A stretch of 64,000 nucleotides of DNA from Hyphomonadaceae bacterium BL14 (GTDB lineage Bacteria; Pseudomonadota; Alphaproteobacteria; Caulobacterales; Maricaulaceae): positions 236,076 through 300,075 of the forward strand of contig CP091242.1 in the NCBI GenBank assembly GCA_027627705.1, in the 5' to 3' direction. Below the pieces are notes generated by a model. That model was given only the letters and a program-made list of their open reading frames with translations, was not told the origin of the DNA and made no database searches. Shown in pieces: positions 16,459-26,017 of this stretch. Numbering within the stretch: position 1 is the first letter of the stretch; every line of letters starts with the position of its first letter. Position numbers and translations under genes: made by a program.

Positions 16459-17065
16459 ATACAGCACCGCACCCGAATCCATCGAGGCCGTGCTGGCCGC
16501 AGCGCGGGCCTGCCGGGTCTGCCAGGGTGCGCTGGCCCATCCGTGCCGGCCTGTGGCGCAGGCGCACGCCACTGCGCGCATCCGCATTGTCGGCCAGGCA
16601 CCCGGCGTGCGGGTTCAGGCCAGCGGGCGGCCGTTTACCGATCCGTCCGGTGTGCGGCTGCGCGACTGGATGGGGGTGGACGAGGCTGAGTTTTACAACC
16701 CGGCCCACATCGCCGTCACGCCCATGGGGTTGTGCTTTCCCGGCCTCGACGCCAAGGGCGCTGACAAGCCGCCGCGCCGCGAGTGCGCGCCGCTCTGGCA
16801 AGACCGGTTCACCCGCGCGCTTCCCGACGTGCGTCTGACCCTTCTGGTGGGCGCCCATGCCCAGCGCTGGCATCTGGGTGCAGCGGCGGACCGCACGCTC
16901 ACGCAAACGGTTTTGCACTGGCGAACGCATGCGCCTGAGTTTGTTGCGCTGCCACACCCGAGCTGGCGCAACAATGCCTGGCTGGCGCGTAACCCGTGGT
17001 TCGCGCAGGAGCTTTTGCCCTGGCTGAGGACGCGCGTGCGCAGCATTCTCGATGGTGGCGATTGA
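16445..17065 (+). CDS. Uracil-DNA glycosylase-superfamily protein
   Basis: A 206-residue protein with the UDG fold: two early Cys (ACRVCQGALAHP), the motif GQAPGVRVQASGRPFTDPSG and the C-terminal motif ALPHPSWRNNAWLARNPWF. UDG-superfamily enzymes remove uracil or other damaged bases from DNA. The sequence looks like the family often annotated as 'uracil-DNA glycosylase family protein', not Ung itself, and activity is unproven. Its start overlaps DUF3253. Confidence 0.8.
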   Translation: MSRAEYSTAPESIEAVLAAARACRVCQGALAHPCRPVAQAHATARIRIVGQAPGVRVQASGRPFTDPSGVRLRDWMGVDEAEFYNPAHIAVTPMGLCFPGLDAKGADKPPRRECAPLWQDRFTRALPDVRLTLLVGAHAQRWHLGAAADRTLTQTVLHWRTHAPEFVALPHPSWRNNAWLARNPWFAQELLPWLRTRVRSILDGGD

Positions 17066-17221
17066 CCGGACAAATCGCCAGCGGTTTCCAAGGCTTGCGC
17101 GCAGGTGCCCCGCCTTGTATCCCGCCCGCGCATATTTCCAGACGCGCATTTACAGTCGGCGAGCCAAGACCGGCGGCGCGTCCGGCTCCCGTTCCTGAGG
17201 CCGCATGAAGGACTCCCCCCT

Positions 17222-18286
17222 ATGAGCGTGTTTGAGCATTCCGCCTTTGACGATCACGAAAAAGTCCTGTTCGCCACCGACCCGGCGACCGGGCTGAAAG
17301 CCATTCTGGCGGTGCACTCCACCGCCCGCGGCCCCGCTGTCGGCGGCTGCCGCATGTGGAGCTATCCCAGCTCGGTGGAAGCGCTGACCGACGTGCTGCG
17401 CCTGTCCCAGGGCATGAGCTACAAGAACATCATGGCTGACCTGCCCATTGGCGGCGGCAAGAGCGTGATCATGCGCCCCGAGGGCGAATTTGACCGCGAG
17501 GCCTTGTTCGAAGCGTTCGGGCGTGCGCTGGAATCGTTGAACGGCCAATACATTTCGGCTGAAGACGTCGGCGTGTCACCGGCCGACATGGTCGCGGCCC
17601 GTCGCACCACGCGCCATGTGGTCGGCCTGCCGGACGGCACGGGCGACCCTTCGCCGGTGACCGCCAAGGGCGTGTTCCTGGGCATCCAGGCCTGCGTCGA
17701 GCGCGGACTGGGCAAGGCTGACCTGAACGGCGTGCGCATCGCGGTGCAGGGGGCTACCGGTCATGTCGGTGCCTATCTGTGCCGTCACCTGGCCGACGCG
17801 GGTGCCGATCTGTTCCTGACCGACATCAAGGCCGAGCCCCTGGCCGAGCTCGCGCGCGAACTGGGTGCGACGGTCGTCTCGGATCCGGGTGCCATTTACG
17901 ATGTGGATGCCGACGTGTTCGCGCCCTGTGCGCTGGGTGCCGTAATCAATCCGTCCACCATCGGCCGGCTGAAGGTGAAGATCGTCGCCGGCGCGGCCAA
18001 TAATCAGCTGGAAACCCGCGATATGGGCCAGGCGCTGATGGATCGCGGCATTCTTTATGCGCCCGATTACGTCATCAATGCCGGCGGCATCATCAATGTG
18101 ATGGGCGAGCTGGACGCGCGCTTTGACGCCAAATGGGTCGAGGGCAAGCTGGTCACGCTCAAGCAGACGCTGGGCGAAATCATCGACGCGGCGGCCAGCG
18201 AAGGCCGTCCTGCCAACATGGCTGCTGACCAGCTGGCGCGCGAGCGCCTGGCCGAAGCGGCGCTGGCGCGCAAGCAGGCCGCCTGA
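17222..18286 (+). CDS. Leu/Phe/Val-type amino acid dehydrogenase
   Basis: A 354-residue NAD-dependent dehydrogenase of the Glu/Leu/Phe/Val family, which deaminates branched or aromatic amino acids. Marks are GGCRMWSYPS, the catalytic Lys region MSYKNIMADLPIGGGKSVI, the Rossmann motif VQGATGHVGAYLCRHL and APDYVINAGGIINV. The start at 17222 has a purine-rich region upstream, and the longer frame from 17105 lacks similarity. A strong hairpin-plus-T-run follows at 18344-18385. Leucine dehydrogenase is the nearest type, but substrate cannot be fixed by eye. Confidence 0.87.
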   Translation: MSVFEHSAFDDHEKVLFATDPATGLKAILAVHSTARGPAVGGCRMWSYPSSVEALTDVLRLSQGMSYKNIMADLPIGGGKSVIMRPEGEFDREALFEAFGRALESLNGQYISAEDVGVSPADMVAARRTTRHVVGLPDGTGDPSPVTAKGVFLGIQACVERGLGKADLNGVRIAVQGATGHVGAYLCRHLADAGADLFLTDIKAEPLAELARELGATVVSDPGAIYDVDADVFAPCALGAVINPSTIGRLKVKIVAGAANNQLETRDMGQALMDRGILYAPDYVINAGGIINVMGELDARFDAKWVEGKLVTLKQTLGEIIDAAASEGRPANMAADQLARERLAEAALARKQAA

Positions 18287-18343
18287 ATATGCTGATCTGA
18301 CGCTGGCAGGCTGAAGCCGGCAACACAATTGCAATGAGTTGAG

Positions 18344-18385
18344 GGGCAGGATCGGACCATGATTGGTCTCATCCTGCCCTTTTTT
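18344..18385 (+). terminator. Intrinsic terminator overlapping the next start codon
   Basis: GGGCAGGAT (18344-18352) pairs with ATCCTGCCC (18371-18379) and is followed by six T. Inside, GACC and GGTC can extend the stem. The ATG of the next gene (18359) lies in the loop. It should end dehydrogenase transcripts. Confidence 0.8.
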
Positions 18386-18784
18386 CTGTTGATCGCCGCT
18401 CCCGGCCTGCCGGCCGGGGCGATGCTGAGCGATCATGAACGTCAAGGTGCTGTGATCGCGAGCCCGGACGGGTTGGCCGAAGCCAGCGCGAACGCCTGCG
18501 CGGCGGTGTGCGGCCTGCGTGAAGCCTGCATGGCCTGGAGCTGGCGCCCTGCAGTGGGTCAACGCCCTGGACGCTGCGTTTTGCTCGGCGCTGTACGTCC
18601 TGCCACGCCATCGCCTGGGTCGGTGACCGGCCTTTCGCCGGCTCTGGCGGCGCAGATCGAGGCGGCGGGGAACCGCGCGCCCAACGCCCGCGAGCGCGCG
18701 GCGCTGCAAGCCCTGGACGCCGCTGACGCACGGCACCCGCCCCTGCGAAGGCCGGACCGAGAGCCCGGACTGGCCGGGGGTTAA
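18359..18784 (+). CDS. Putative secreted PAN/Apple-like domain protein
   Basis: A 141-residue protein with a signal peptide (MIGLILPFFLLIAAPGLPAGA), followed by a Cys pattern typical of PAN_4 domains: ANACAAVCGLREACMAWSWRPAV ... GRCVLLGAV. PAN domains bind proteins or sugars outside the cell. The start codon sits in the loop of the terminator hairpin at 18344-18385, and the T-run codes for part of the signal peptide, so expression may be low or the start may be elsewhere. The second half (Ala/Arg-rich) is not recognised. Confidence 0.6.
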   Translation: MIGLILPFFLLIAAPGLPAGAMLSDHERQGAVIASPDGLAEASANACAAVCGLREACMAWSWRPAVGQRPGRCVLLGAVRPATPSPGSVTGLSPALAAQIEAAGNRAPNARERAALQALDAADARHPPLRRPDREPGLAGG

Positions 18785-18900
18785 CGTCTGGGCAAGGGTG
18801 TTGCCCGGTTTCTCTGGTGCAGGTCACGCAGCCACGGATTCTTTACCTGACCATGTCATATTGCCGGTCTCGTATTCCGTGTCACGGAGTCCCGTTACGC

Positions 18901-19986
18901 ATGTCCACCTCGTCCCGATTGCACAAGCTGGCTGACCTGGCGCGTGAGAAATCATCAGAACGCCGGCGCATGCTGCTGCGTGAGGTGACCGACCTGTTCT
19001 TCGAGGCCCCGCCTGCACCCGCAAGCCAGACCCAGGCGGAATTTGATACCGTGCTGCAGACCCTGGCCGCCCAGACCGCCCAGAGCGCGCGCGCTGAACT
19101 CGCCGAGCGATTCGCCGACAGCGCCATGGCACCGCGTGGTCTTTTGTTGCAGCTGGCGCTGGATGCCATCGAAGTGGCCGCGCCGATCCTTTCGCGGTCC
19201 ACCGTTCTGAAAGACGAGGACCTTGTCGCCATCGTCCATGAGCGCGGGCAGGACCATATTCGCGCCATTGCCGGACGCGCGCAGGTGGGCGAGCGGCTGT
19301 CGAGCGCCATTGTGGAGCGCGCCGACGATAGCAGCGTTGCCACGCTTGTCAGCAATCCCGGTTCGCGCCTTACCCGTCAGACATTCGAAGCCGTTACCCA
19401 GCGCGCCGAAACCAGCCCGGTCCTGCAGGCTCCTCTGGTTCAGCGCGCCGACACCCCGGCAGATCTGCTCGGCGATCTGATGAGCGTGGTGGAGAGCCAT
19501 CTGCGCGACCAGATCACGGCGCGCTTTGAGTCTCTGGAGCCTGGCGTGCTCGAGGCGGCGCTGGCGGCCTCGCACCAGAGGCTGGCGTCCCGCATGGCTG
19601 AAGACAGTGAACTGGCCGAGGCGCGCCGCTTCATTGCCGCCAAGCGCATGCGCAAGGAACTTGATGGCGCACTGCTGGTCCGGCTGCTGCGCGAAAAGAA
19701 GCGGGTGCATTTCTGTGCCGGTTTCGCCGAGATGACCGGCGTGGACTATGTCGCCGCCCGCCGTGCGCTTGAGCATGACAGCGCAGATGGCCTGGCCATG
19801 ATCTGCAAGGCGGCTGGGCTGGATAAAGCGCTATTCGTCACAGTGGCGGTGCTGCGCGGTTCCGCCAGGGATCACGCCTTCGCCGAGGCGCGCGATCTGG
19901 GCAAGATTTACGATGCACTTGATCCGGAAAGCGCGCGGCGCGCGCTGCGCTTCATGAAGCTGCGCAAGGACGCCGAAGCGGCGTAG
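18901..19986 (+). CDS. DUF2336 protein
   Basis: A 361-residue helical protein of the DUF2336 family found in alphaproteobacteria (LADLAREKSSERRRMLLREVTDLFF at the N-terminus, then HEAT-like helices such as LSRSTVLKDEDLVAIVHERGQDHIRAIAGRAQVGERLSSAIVERAD). The central repeats suggest a protein-binding scaffold. No function is established. The ATG at 18901 matches the family N-terminus; the frame is open upstream to 18817. Confidence 0.85.
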   Translation: MSTSSRLHKLADLAREKSSERRRMLLREVTDLFFEAPPAPASQTQAEFDTVLQTLAAQTAQSARAELAERFADSAMAPRGLLLQLALDAIEVAAPILSRSTVLKDEDLVAIVHERGQDHIRAIAGRAQVGERLSSAIVERADDSSVATLVSNPGSRLTRQTFEAVTQRAETSPVLQAPLVQRADTPADLLGDLMSVVESHLRDQITARFESLEPGVLEAALAASHQRLASRMAEDSELAEARRFIAAKRMRKELDGALLVRLLREKKRVHFCAGFAEMTGVDYVAARRALEHDSADGLAMICKAAGLDKALFVTVAVLRGSARDHAFAEARDLGKIYDALDPESARRALRFMKLRKDAEAA

Positions 19987-20072
19987 GTCAGGCGGACTCC
20001 AGAGGTCTGCCAACCTTGCCAGCGGTCGCGTGCTCGGCTACCTCGCGTCGGCTGAAGCACTAAGGACCCGCC

Positions 20073-21671
20073 ATGACCGCCGAACCTGCTGGGCCCGAAT
20101 GGGCGCGCCGGCGCACATACGCCATCATCTCCCATCCTGACGCCGGTAAAACCACGCTGACAGAAACCCTGTTGCTGGAAGCGGGGGCCATCCGGCTGGC
20201 CGGGCAGGTCAAGGCGCGTGGCCAGAACCGGCGCACGCAATCAGACTGGATGAAGATCGAGCGCGAGCGCGGCATTTCGGTGTCGGCCTCGGTGATGACC
20301 TACGACTACAAGGGCCTGTTGTTCAACCTGCTCGACACGCCCGGTCACGAAGACTTCTCCGAAGACACCTATCGCACCCTCACCGCCGCCGACTGCGCCA
20401 TCATGGTGCTGGACGCGGCCAAGGGCGTGGAGCCGCGCACGCTGAAGCTCGTCGAGGTGTGCCGTCTGCGCGATATCCCGATCATCACCTTCATCAACAA
20501 GATGGACCGTGAGGCGATGGAGGTGACCGACCTCCTCGATGACATCCAGGACAAGCTGGCGCTCGACGCCACGCCCATGCAGTGGCCATGCGGGTCCGGT
20601 CAGCGCTTCCGTGGCGTTGCGGACATGGCGCGCGATGAGTTCATCCTCTACCGCCGCCCCTCAGCCGACGATCAGGAACCGGTTCAGTCCGAGCGCTTTT
20701 CCCTGACCGGCAATTCGATCGCAGGAGAGCTCTCGGATGACGAGCTCGGGGAATTGCGCGAGGGGGTCGAAATGGCCCGCGAGCTTTGCCCGCCCTTTAT
20801 CGAGCAGAGCTTCCGCGAAGGCCATCTGACGCCGGTCTATTTCGGCTCGGCCCTGCGCCGGTTCGGCGTGCGCGAACTGCTCGACGCGGTCGCCGCGATC
20901 GCCCCCGGACCCCAGCCCCAGGCTGCGTCCGGCCCGGCGGAGACGCTGGAGCCTGGCGGCAAGGAGGTGGCGGGCTTCGTATTCAAGGTGCAGGCCAATA
21001 TGGACCCCAATCATCGCGACCGGGTGGCGTTTGTGCGCCTGGTCTCGGGCTCTTTCCGGCGCGGCATGAAGCTCAAGACCGACCATGGCAAGCAGCTCAC
21101 CGTGTCGAACCCGATCCTGTTCTTCGCTTCGGATCGCGAAATCGCCGATGAAGCCTTCGCCGGGGATGTGATGGGGGTGCCGAACCATGGCGTTCTGCGT
21201 GTCGGCGATACATTGTCCGAGAGCGGAAAATGGCGGGTGGCAGGCATCCCGAATTTCGCGCCCGAAATGCTTCGGCGAGCGCGCCTGAAGGATCCGCTCA
21301 AAGCCAAGCATCTGAAAAAGGCGCTGGAATCACTAGCCGAAGAGGGCGTCACGCAACTCTTCCGCCTGCAGGTGGGCGGGGAGTTCGTTATCGGAGCCGT
21401 TGGCGCGCTGCAGATCGATGTGATGGCGCAGCGCGTGGCGGACGAATACGGCATCGAGGTCGTGTTCGAGACCTGCCCGTTTGAGACTGCCCGCTGGCTC
21501 CAGGGCCCGCAAGACAAGATCGATGCCTTCATTGACCGCCACAAGACAGCCATCGCCGAGGACATCGACGGGGCCGTGGTGTTCCTCGCCAAATCGCCCT
21601 GGGAGGTCGGCTACTCTCAGGAGAAATGGCCTGACGTGATCTTCGCCAACACGCGCGAGCGTGCAACATGA
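20073..21671 (+). CDS. prfC: Peptide chain release factor 3
   Basis: A 532-residue translational GTPase that recycles RF1/RF2 from the ribosome. Visible G motifs are ISHPDAGKTTLTETLL (G1), the switch region RGISVSASVM, DTPGHEDFSEDTYR (G3) and FINKMDREAMEVTDLLDD (G4). The C-terminal part (FAPEMLRRARLKDPLKAKHLKKALESLAEEG) is diagnostic for RF3. Length is normal. Its last codons overlap the MscS gene by 4 bases. Confidence 0.96.
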   Translation: MTAEPAGPEWARRRTYAIISHPDAGKTTLTETLLLEAGAIRLAGQVKARGQNRRTQSDWMKIERERGISVSASVMTYDYKGLLFNLLDTPGHEDFSEDTYRTLTAADCAIMVLDAAKGVEPRTLKLVEVCRLRDIPIITFINKMDREAMEVTDLLDDIQDKLALDATPMQWPCGSGQRFRGVADMARDEFILYRRPSADDQEPVQSERFSLTGNSIAGELSDDELGELREGVEMARELCPPFIEQSFREGHLTPVYFGSALRRFGVRELLDAVAAIAPGPQPQAASGPAETLEPGGKEVAGFVFKVQANMDPNHRDRVAFVRLVSGSFRRGMKLKTDHGKQLTVSNPILFFASDREIADEAFAGDVMGVPNHGVLRVGDTLSESGKWRVAGIPNFAPEMLRRARLKDPLKAKHLKKALESLAEEGVTQLFRLQVGGEFVIGAVGALQIDVMAQRVADEYGIEVVFETCPFETARWLQGPQDKIDAFIDRHKTAIAEDIDGAVVFLAKSPWEVGYSQEKWPDVIFANTRERAT

Positions 21672-22978
21672 CGGCGAACGCGCAGAGCGATGCTGCCGGC
21701 AACGATCTGATCGCCCGGGCCGAAACGCTGTGGGAGATCGTCGTCCGCGTCTGGGAGACGAGTTTCGCCGGCTATAATGTGGGCGACGGGCTGGTGGCGA
21801 TCGGCGTTCTGGCGCTGGCCTTTCTGGTGCGCGGCCTGTTTTCCCACCTGGTCCTGCGCCGCCTGATCGAGTTCGCCGACCGCAGCGACAACAATCTCGA
21901 CGGCAAGGTGATCAACGCCCTCAAAGGGCCGATCAAGCTGATCCCCGTGATTGTCGGGGTCTATATCGCGTTCACGATCCTCGACCTCCACGCTCAGAAC
22001 GCGCCGATCAACGGTACGCAACTGGTCGAGACGCTGGTGGTGATCGCCCTGTTCTGGGCGCTTCATAATGTCGTGGTGCCGGTTTCCTATCTGATGGGGG
22101 CGCTGCGCAAGGCATTGACCCCGGTGATGGTGGACTGGCTCGCCAAATTCCTGCGCATCCTGTTCGTTGTCATCGGGGCCGCCGCCGTCCTGCAGATATG
22201 GGGCATACCGGTAGCGCCCGTTATTGGCGGTCTCGGCCTTCTTGGCGTTGCCATCGGTCTGGGCGCACAGGACCTGTTCCGCAACCTGATTGCCGGGCTT
22301 CTGATCCTGACGGAAAAGCGCTTCGTGCCGGGCGAATGGATCCTGGTGGACGGTGTGGTGGAGGGTACTGTGGTGGAGATCAATTTCCGCTCCACCCTAG
22401 TGCGCCGGTTTGATCGCAGTCCGGTCTACGTGCCCAATTCCAAGCTGGCCGATAACGCCGTGACCAATTTCACCCGTATGACCCACCGCCGTATCCGCTG
22501 GATCATCGGAGTGGAGTACAAGACCACCACCGCGCAGCTGCAATACATCCGCGACAAGGTGCTGGACTATATCCAGAGCCATCCTGAATTCGCCAAACCG
22601 CCCGAAGTGCCGACCTTCATGCATGTGGACAGTTTCGGGCCGTCCTCGATCGACTACCTGCTGTACTGCTTCACGATCACGACCAATTGGGGCGAGTGGC
22701 TTAAAATCAAGGAAGAGCTGGCCTTCGAGCTCAAGAAGATTGTTGAGGAGGCCGGTACGAGCTTCGCCTTCCCGTCCACCAGCGTATACATGGGCGATGG
22801 TGCCGAAATCTTCGTGCCGCCTGCGGTGCGCACCCATGCGGGCGAACCGGGTGACACAGCGCCATTGCCCGAGCCAGCAGCGCGCGGCACCGCTGACGCC
22901 AACGAAGCCGGCACAAGCGAAACGGCTTCGGGCGAACCGGCTTCGGGCGAGGCGGAAAGCGGCGAAAGCGGGCGTTAG
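21668..22978 (+). CDS. MscS-family mechanosensitive channel
   Basis: A 436-residue membrane protein with several N-terminal membrane spans and the conserved pore/beta region LGLLGVAIGLGAQDLFRNLIAGLLILTEKRFVPGEWI ... VVEINFRSTLVRRFDRSPVYVPNSKL. These channels release solutes on osmotic downshock. The C-terminus is a low-complexity tail rich in Gly, Glu, Ser and Ala (GEPASGEAESGESG). It overlaps the prfC stop by 4 bases, so it is translated from the same message. Confidence 0.9.
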   Translation: MTANAQSDAAGNDLIARAETLWEIVVRVWETSFAGYNVGDGLVAIGVLALAFLVRGLFSHLVLRRLIEFADRSDNNLDGKVINALKGPIKLIPVIVGVYIAFTILDLHAQNAPINGTQLVETLVVIALFWALHNVVVPVSYLMGALRKALTPVMVDWLAKFLRILFVVIGAAAVLQIWGIPVAPVIGGLGLLGVAIGLGAQDLFRNLIAGLLILTEKRFVPGEWILVDGVVEGTVVEINFRSTLVRRFDRSPVYVPNSKLADNAVTNFTRMTHRRIRWIIGVEYKTTTAQLQYIRDKVLDYIQSHPEFAKPPEVPTFMHVDSFGPSSIDYLLYCFTITTNWGEWLKIKEELAFELKKIVEEAGTSFAFPSTSVYMGDGAEIFVPPAVRTHAGEPGDTAPLPEPAARGTADANEAGTSETASGEPASGEAESGESGR

Positions 22979-23011
22979 CGCGCCCGTCGCCTCAGACTGA
23001 TAGCGCTGGCG

Positions 23012-23812
23012 TCAGGCCTCGTCGTCGAGCGGCTTGGGCTCGACCATCTTCACCGCGATGATGGATATGCCGTAAAGACCGAACATCGCCGCGCCCAGGA
23101 AGATCTGGCTGATCGGGTCAGGCGGGGTGACGAAGGCGGCGAAGGCGGCAATGCCTACGAGGGCGTATTTCCACGATTTGATCAGTGTTTCGCTGGTCAG
23201 CAGTCCCGCCTTGCCCAGCAGGGACAGCAGGACAGGCAGCTGGAAACTGACCCCGAAGGCGAGCGTCAGCGTGGTGACCAGGTTGAGGTATTCCGACACC
23301 CGGGTCAGGAGCTGTATGCTGGCGCGTCCCTCGACCGGTGCCTGCTCCTGGCCGAGCGCGAAGCTCATCACAAAAGGCAGGATGATGTAGTAGACAAAGG
23401 CCATGCCGGCGGTGAACAGCACCGGCGCGGCAACCAGGAAGGGCGCAAAGGCAAGACGCTCATTCTTGTACAGGCCGGGCCGCACGAAGGCCCAGACCTG
23501 ATAGGCCAGTACCGGGAAGGCGAGCACAATCGCCCCGAACAAGGCGAGCTTGAGCTTGACGAAGAAAAACTCAAGCGGTGCGGTAAAGATCAGCTGCAGC
23601 TCCAGCTCGTCGCCCCGCACCTGGCGGGCCGCAGTTTCGAACGGCACAAGGAGAAAATTATAGATCGCCTCGGCGGCAATGAAGCAGATCACAAAGCCGA
23701 CGGTCAAAGCGCCCAGCGTCACGATCAGGCGCGAGCGCAGCTCTTCCAGATGCGCCATCAGGGGCGCGCGCGAGGCTTCAACCTCGTCTTCAGGGTCCGT
23801 CGGCGCGCCCAT
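23012..23812 (-). CDS. tatC: Sec-independent protein translocase TatC
   Basis: A 266-residue protein with six membrane segments and the N-terminal signature MAHLEELRSRLIVTLGAL, the receptor region for twin-arginine signals. Other marks are FETAARQVRGDELELQLIFTAPLEFFFVKLKLALFGA and YQVWAFVRPGLYKNER. It follows tatB by 4 bases in the order tatA-tatB-tatC. The window contains a likely Tat client, the SQR-like lipoprotein at 13655. Confidence 0.95.
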   Translation of the reverse strand: MGAPTDPEDEVEASRAPLMAHLEELRSRLIVTLGALTVGFVICFIAAEAIYNFLLVPFETAARQVRGDELELQLIFTAPLEFFFVKLKLALFGAIVLAFPVLAYQVWAFVRPGLYKNERLAFAPFLVAAPVLFTAGMAFVYYIILPFVMSFALGQEQAPVEGRASIQLLTRVSEYLNLVTTLTLAFGVSFQLPVLLSLLGKAGLLTSETLIKSWKYALVGIAAFAAFVTPPDPISQIFLGAAMFGLYGISIIAVKMVEPKPLDDEA

Positions 23813-23816
23813 GATG

Positions 23817-24203
23817 CTAGTCCGTCTGTCCGGGGTCTTGCGCCGGTGCCGTCGGACGGGCGCGGCCCGCCAGGCGCGGGTGTTCGCGAATATCCGCCGG
23901 GCGCGGCTCGGACTGCGGGCCGGATTCGGCCAGAGCTTCGGCCTCGGCCTTTTTCAACTCGGCACGAATTTCGTTGACCGGATTGGATTTCTTGAGGGCT
24001 TCGATTTCCTCGCGCAGTTCCGACAGCTCTGCCTCGCGGCCCAACTCGTCAAAACTGCGCTGAAAATCACGCGCCATGGCGCGCATCTTGCCCATGAAGC
24101 GCCCCGCCTTTCGCACCATGAGGGGCAGGTCCTTGGGGCCCACCACCACCAGTGCGAGGATGATAAGGATCAGAAGCTCAGGTGCGCCAATCCCCGGGTT
24201 CAT
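23817..24203 (-). CDS. tatB: Sec-independent protein translocase TatB
   Basis: A 128-residue protein with one N-terminal membrane helix (GAPELLILIILALVVVGPKDLP), then the amphipathic helix RKAGRFMGKMRAMARDFQRSFDEL and a charged tail. This is the TatB layout: the GPKDLP hinge and a longer tail distinguish it from TatA. It lies 3 bases after tatA. Confidence 0.93.
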   Translation of the reverse strand: MNPGIGAPELLILIILALVVVGPKDLPLMVRKAGRFMGKMRAMARDFQRSFDELGREAELSELREEIEALKKSNPVNEIRAELKKAEAEALAESGPQSEPRPADIREHPRLAGRARPTAPAQDPGQTD

Positions 24204-24206
24204 CGC

Positions 24207-24452
24207 CTAGCTCCCGGTGCGTTCGTCCTCGCGGCGCGGCTCGGCCGTGCGGCCCGCCTCCGAGCCGAGGGCGCCGGAGGGAGGGGTGGTTTCGTCGCGG
24301 TCAGCGGGTTTGTCCTCGTCCTTGAGGCCCTTGCGGAAGGCGGTTATGCCCTTGGCCATGTCGCCCATCAGCGCGGATATCTTGCCGCGCCCGCCAAACA
24401 GCACGAGCAGCAGCAGCGCCACGACGATCAGGCCTGTCCAGTGCGCACCCAT
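24207..24452 (-). CDS. tatA: Sec-independent protein translocase TatA
   Basis: An 81-residue pore-forming Tat subunit: [47 protein letters not shown], followed by a short charged tail. The ATG at 24452 gives the family N-terminus; the frame is open to 24599 but that part is not TatA-like. First gene of tatABC. Confidence 0.93.
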   Translation of the reverse strand: MGAHWTGLIVVALLLLVLFGGRGKISALMGDMAKGITAFRKGLKDEDKPADRDETTPPSGALGSEAGRTAEPRREDERTGS

Positions 24453-24619
24453 GAAGCCGTCTCCTTGACACCAGGTCCGCGCGCCGCAGCGCGCTCTCAT
24501 GAGTTCTAGAGGATAATCACCGCCCGGTCCAATGGCGCGGGCACCCGCATGCGCGCTTGAAACCTGCGCCGGACCGGACAAAGCTCGCCGCCGAAACACG
24601 TCCCAGCTCAGGAGTGCCC

Positions 24620-25471
24620 ATGGCCTGGACCAGCTTCGCCGTCACCCAGGACGGCCCGATCGCCCGCCTTACCCTCAACCGCCCGGACAAGCGCAACACC
24701 ATGACGCCGGCCTTCTGGCGCGAGCTGCCCGAGGCGGTGATGGCGCTGTCTGATGAAGGACGCACGCGGGTGCTGATCCTGGAGGCTGAAGGGCCGGTGT
24801 TCAGCGCCGGCATGGACATTGCCGTGTTCACCGATCCCGGTGCCCTGTCGACCGGCAGCGCGGATGCGCGCGAAGCCTTTCTGACCGCCGCGACCGCCCT
24901 GCAGGACGCGTTCACGGCGTTCGAGCGGGCGCGCTTTCCCGTCATCGCCGCCGTGCAGGGGCCGTGCGTGGGCGGGGCGGTGGACATGATCACGGCCTGC
25001 GATCTGCGTTACGGGACGGATGCAGCGTGGCTGAGCATCGAGGAGACCAATATCGCCATGTTCGCCGATGTCGGCACGCTGCAGCGCCTGCCCAAGCTGA
25101 TTCCCGAAGGCGTGGCGCGCGAACTGGCCTATACCGGTGGCCGGCTGGAAGCCGAGCGGGCCGAGCGCCTCGGTCTGTACAATCGCGTCCTCGACACGCC
25201 GGACGCCCTGCGCCAGCACGTGGATTCTGTGGCGCACGAGATCGCCGCCAAGGCACCGCTGGCCATCAGCGGGGTGAAGCGGTCCTTCCTCTATGCGCGC
25301 GACCATGCGGTGAGTGACGCGCTGGAACAGGCCATGGTGCTGCAGGCGAGCCTGTGGAATCCGGCTGATATCATGGAGGCGATCACGGCGCGCGCCGAAA
25401 AGCGCGCGGGCAGCTATCAGGCGCTGGCACCGGTGCGGCGCATGGGCCGCCGCGCGCCGGACACAGACTGA
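24620..25471 (+). CDS. Enoyl-CoA hydratase/isomerase (dienoyl-CoA isomerase-like)
   Basis: A 283-residue crotonase. The start at 24620 follows CAGGAG. The oxyanion-hole parts are [11 protein letters not shown] and [21 protein letters not shown]. The segment [25 protein letters not shown] resembles delta(3,5)-delta(2,4)-dienoyl-CoA isomerases (ECH1 type), which use acidic residues in this region. It likely serves breakdown of unsaturated fatty acids. It is divergent from tatA. Confidence 0.85.
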   Translation: MAWTSFAVTQDGPIARLTLNRPDKRNTMTPAFWRELPEAVMALSDEGRTRVLILEAEGPVFSAGMDIAVFTDPGALSTGSADAREAFLTAATALQDAFTAFERARFPVIAAVQGPCVGGAVDMITACDLRYGTDAAWLSIEETNIAMFADVGTLQRLPKLIPEGVARELAYTGGRLEAERAERLGLYNRVLDTPDALRQHVDSVAHEIAAKAPLAISGVKRSFLYARDHAVSDALEQAMVLQASLWNPADIMEAITARAEKRAGSYQALAPVRRMGRRAPDTD

Positions 25472-25481
25472 TCCAGATGGG

Positions 25482-25925
25482 TCAGAGCACCCGGTCTGTG
25501 ATGTAGTCTTCCTGCTCGTCCTCATCGACCAGCGCCTCGCTGATCAGCGTGCCTTTGACGCTGACGCCGGCGGCAATGACGCTGGCCGGATCTCCGGTGC
25601 GCAAGGGGTGCCAGCCGGGCAGGGGTTTGCCTTCAGCCAGCAGGCGGTACGCGCAGGTGTCGGGCATCCAGCCGAGCTTGCCGATACTGTCCGGCGTGAG
25701 CTTCACGCAGCCTGGAACCTTTGCATGGCGATTGGCGTAGTCACCGCAGCGCACGGTCTTGAGGTCGAGCAGGCGGCAGGCGAGCGAGGTGCGCCAGACA
25801 GATCCGTCTTCATCCTCCAGAAGCAGGGTGCAGCAACGCCCGCAGCCGTCGCACAGCGATTCCCACTCGGCTTGCGTCATTTGCGCCAGCGTCTTTGTCT
25901 CGTAAAACGGTTCGGTGGGAGCCAT
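25482..25925 (-). CDS. YcgN-family (UPF0260) cysteine-cluster protein
   Basis: A 147-residue protein with the Cys-cluster pattern WESLCDGCGRCCTLLLEDED, then LACRLLDLKTVRCGDYANRHAKVPGCVKL and WMPDTCAYRLLAEGKPLPGWHPL. The spacing fits YcgN/UPF0260, thought to bind zinc or iron. It is convergent with the crotonase gene and its 5' end borders the PBP1A gene. No function is known. Confidence 0.9.
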   Translation of the reverse strand: MAPTEPFYETKTLAQMTQAEWESLCDGCGRCCTLLLEDEDGSVWRTSLACRLLDLKTVRCGDYANRHAKVPGCVKLTPDSIGKLGWMPDTCAYRLLAEGKPLPGWHPLRTGDPASVIAAGVSVKGTLISEALVDEDEQEDYITDRVL

Positions 25926-26017
25926 CGCCCGAATTTAGCCGCGAAAGCGCGCTGTTAACAGCGTGCTGCCGCACAGGGACACAGGAGTGCGAGATCATCT
26001 TCCGGGCTGATGAAACC

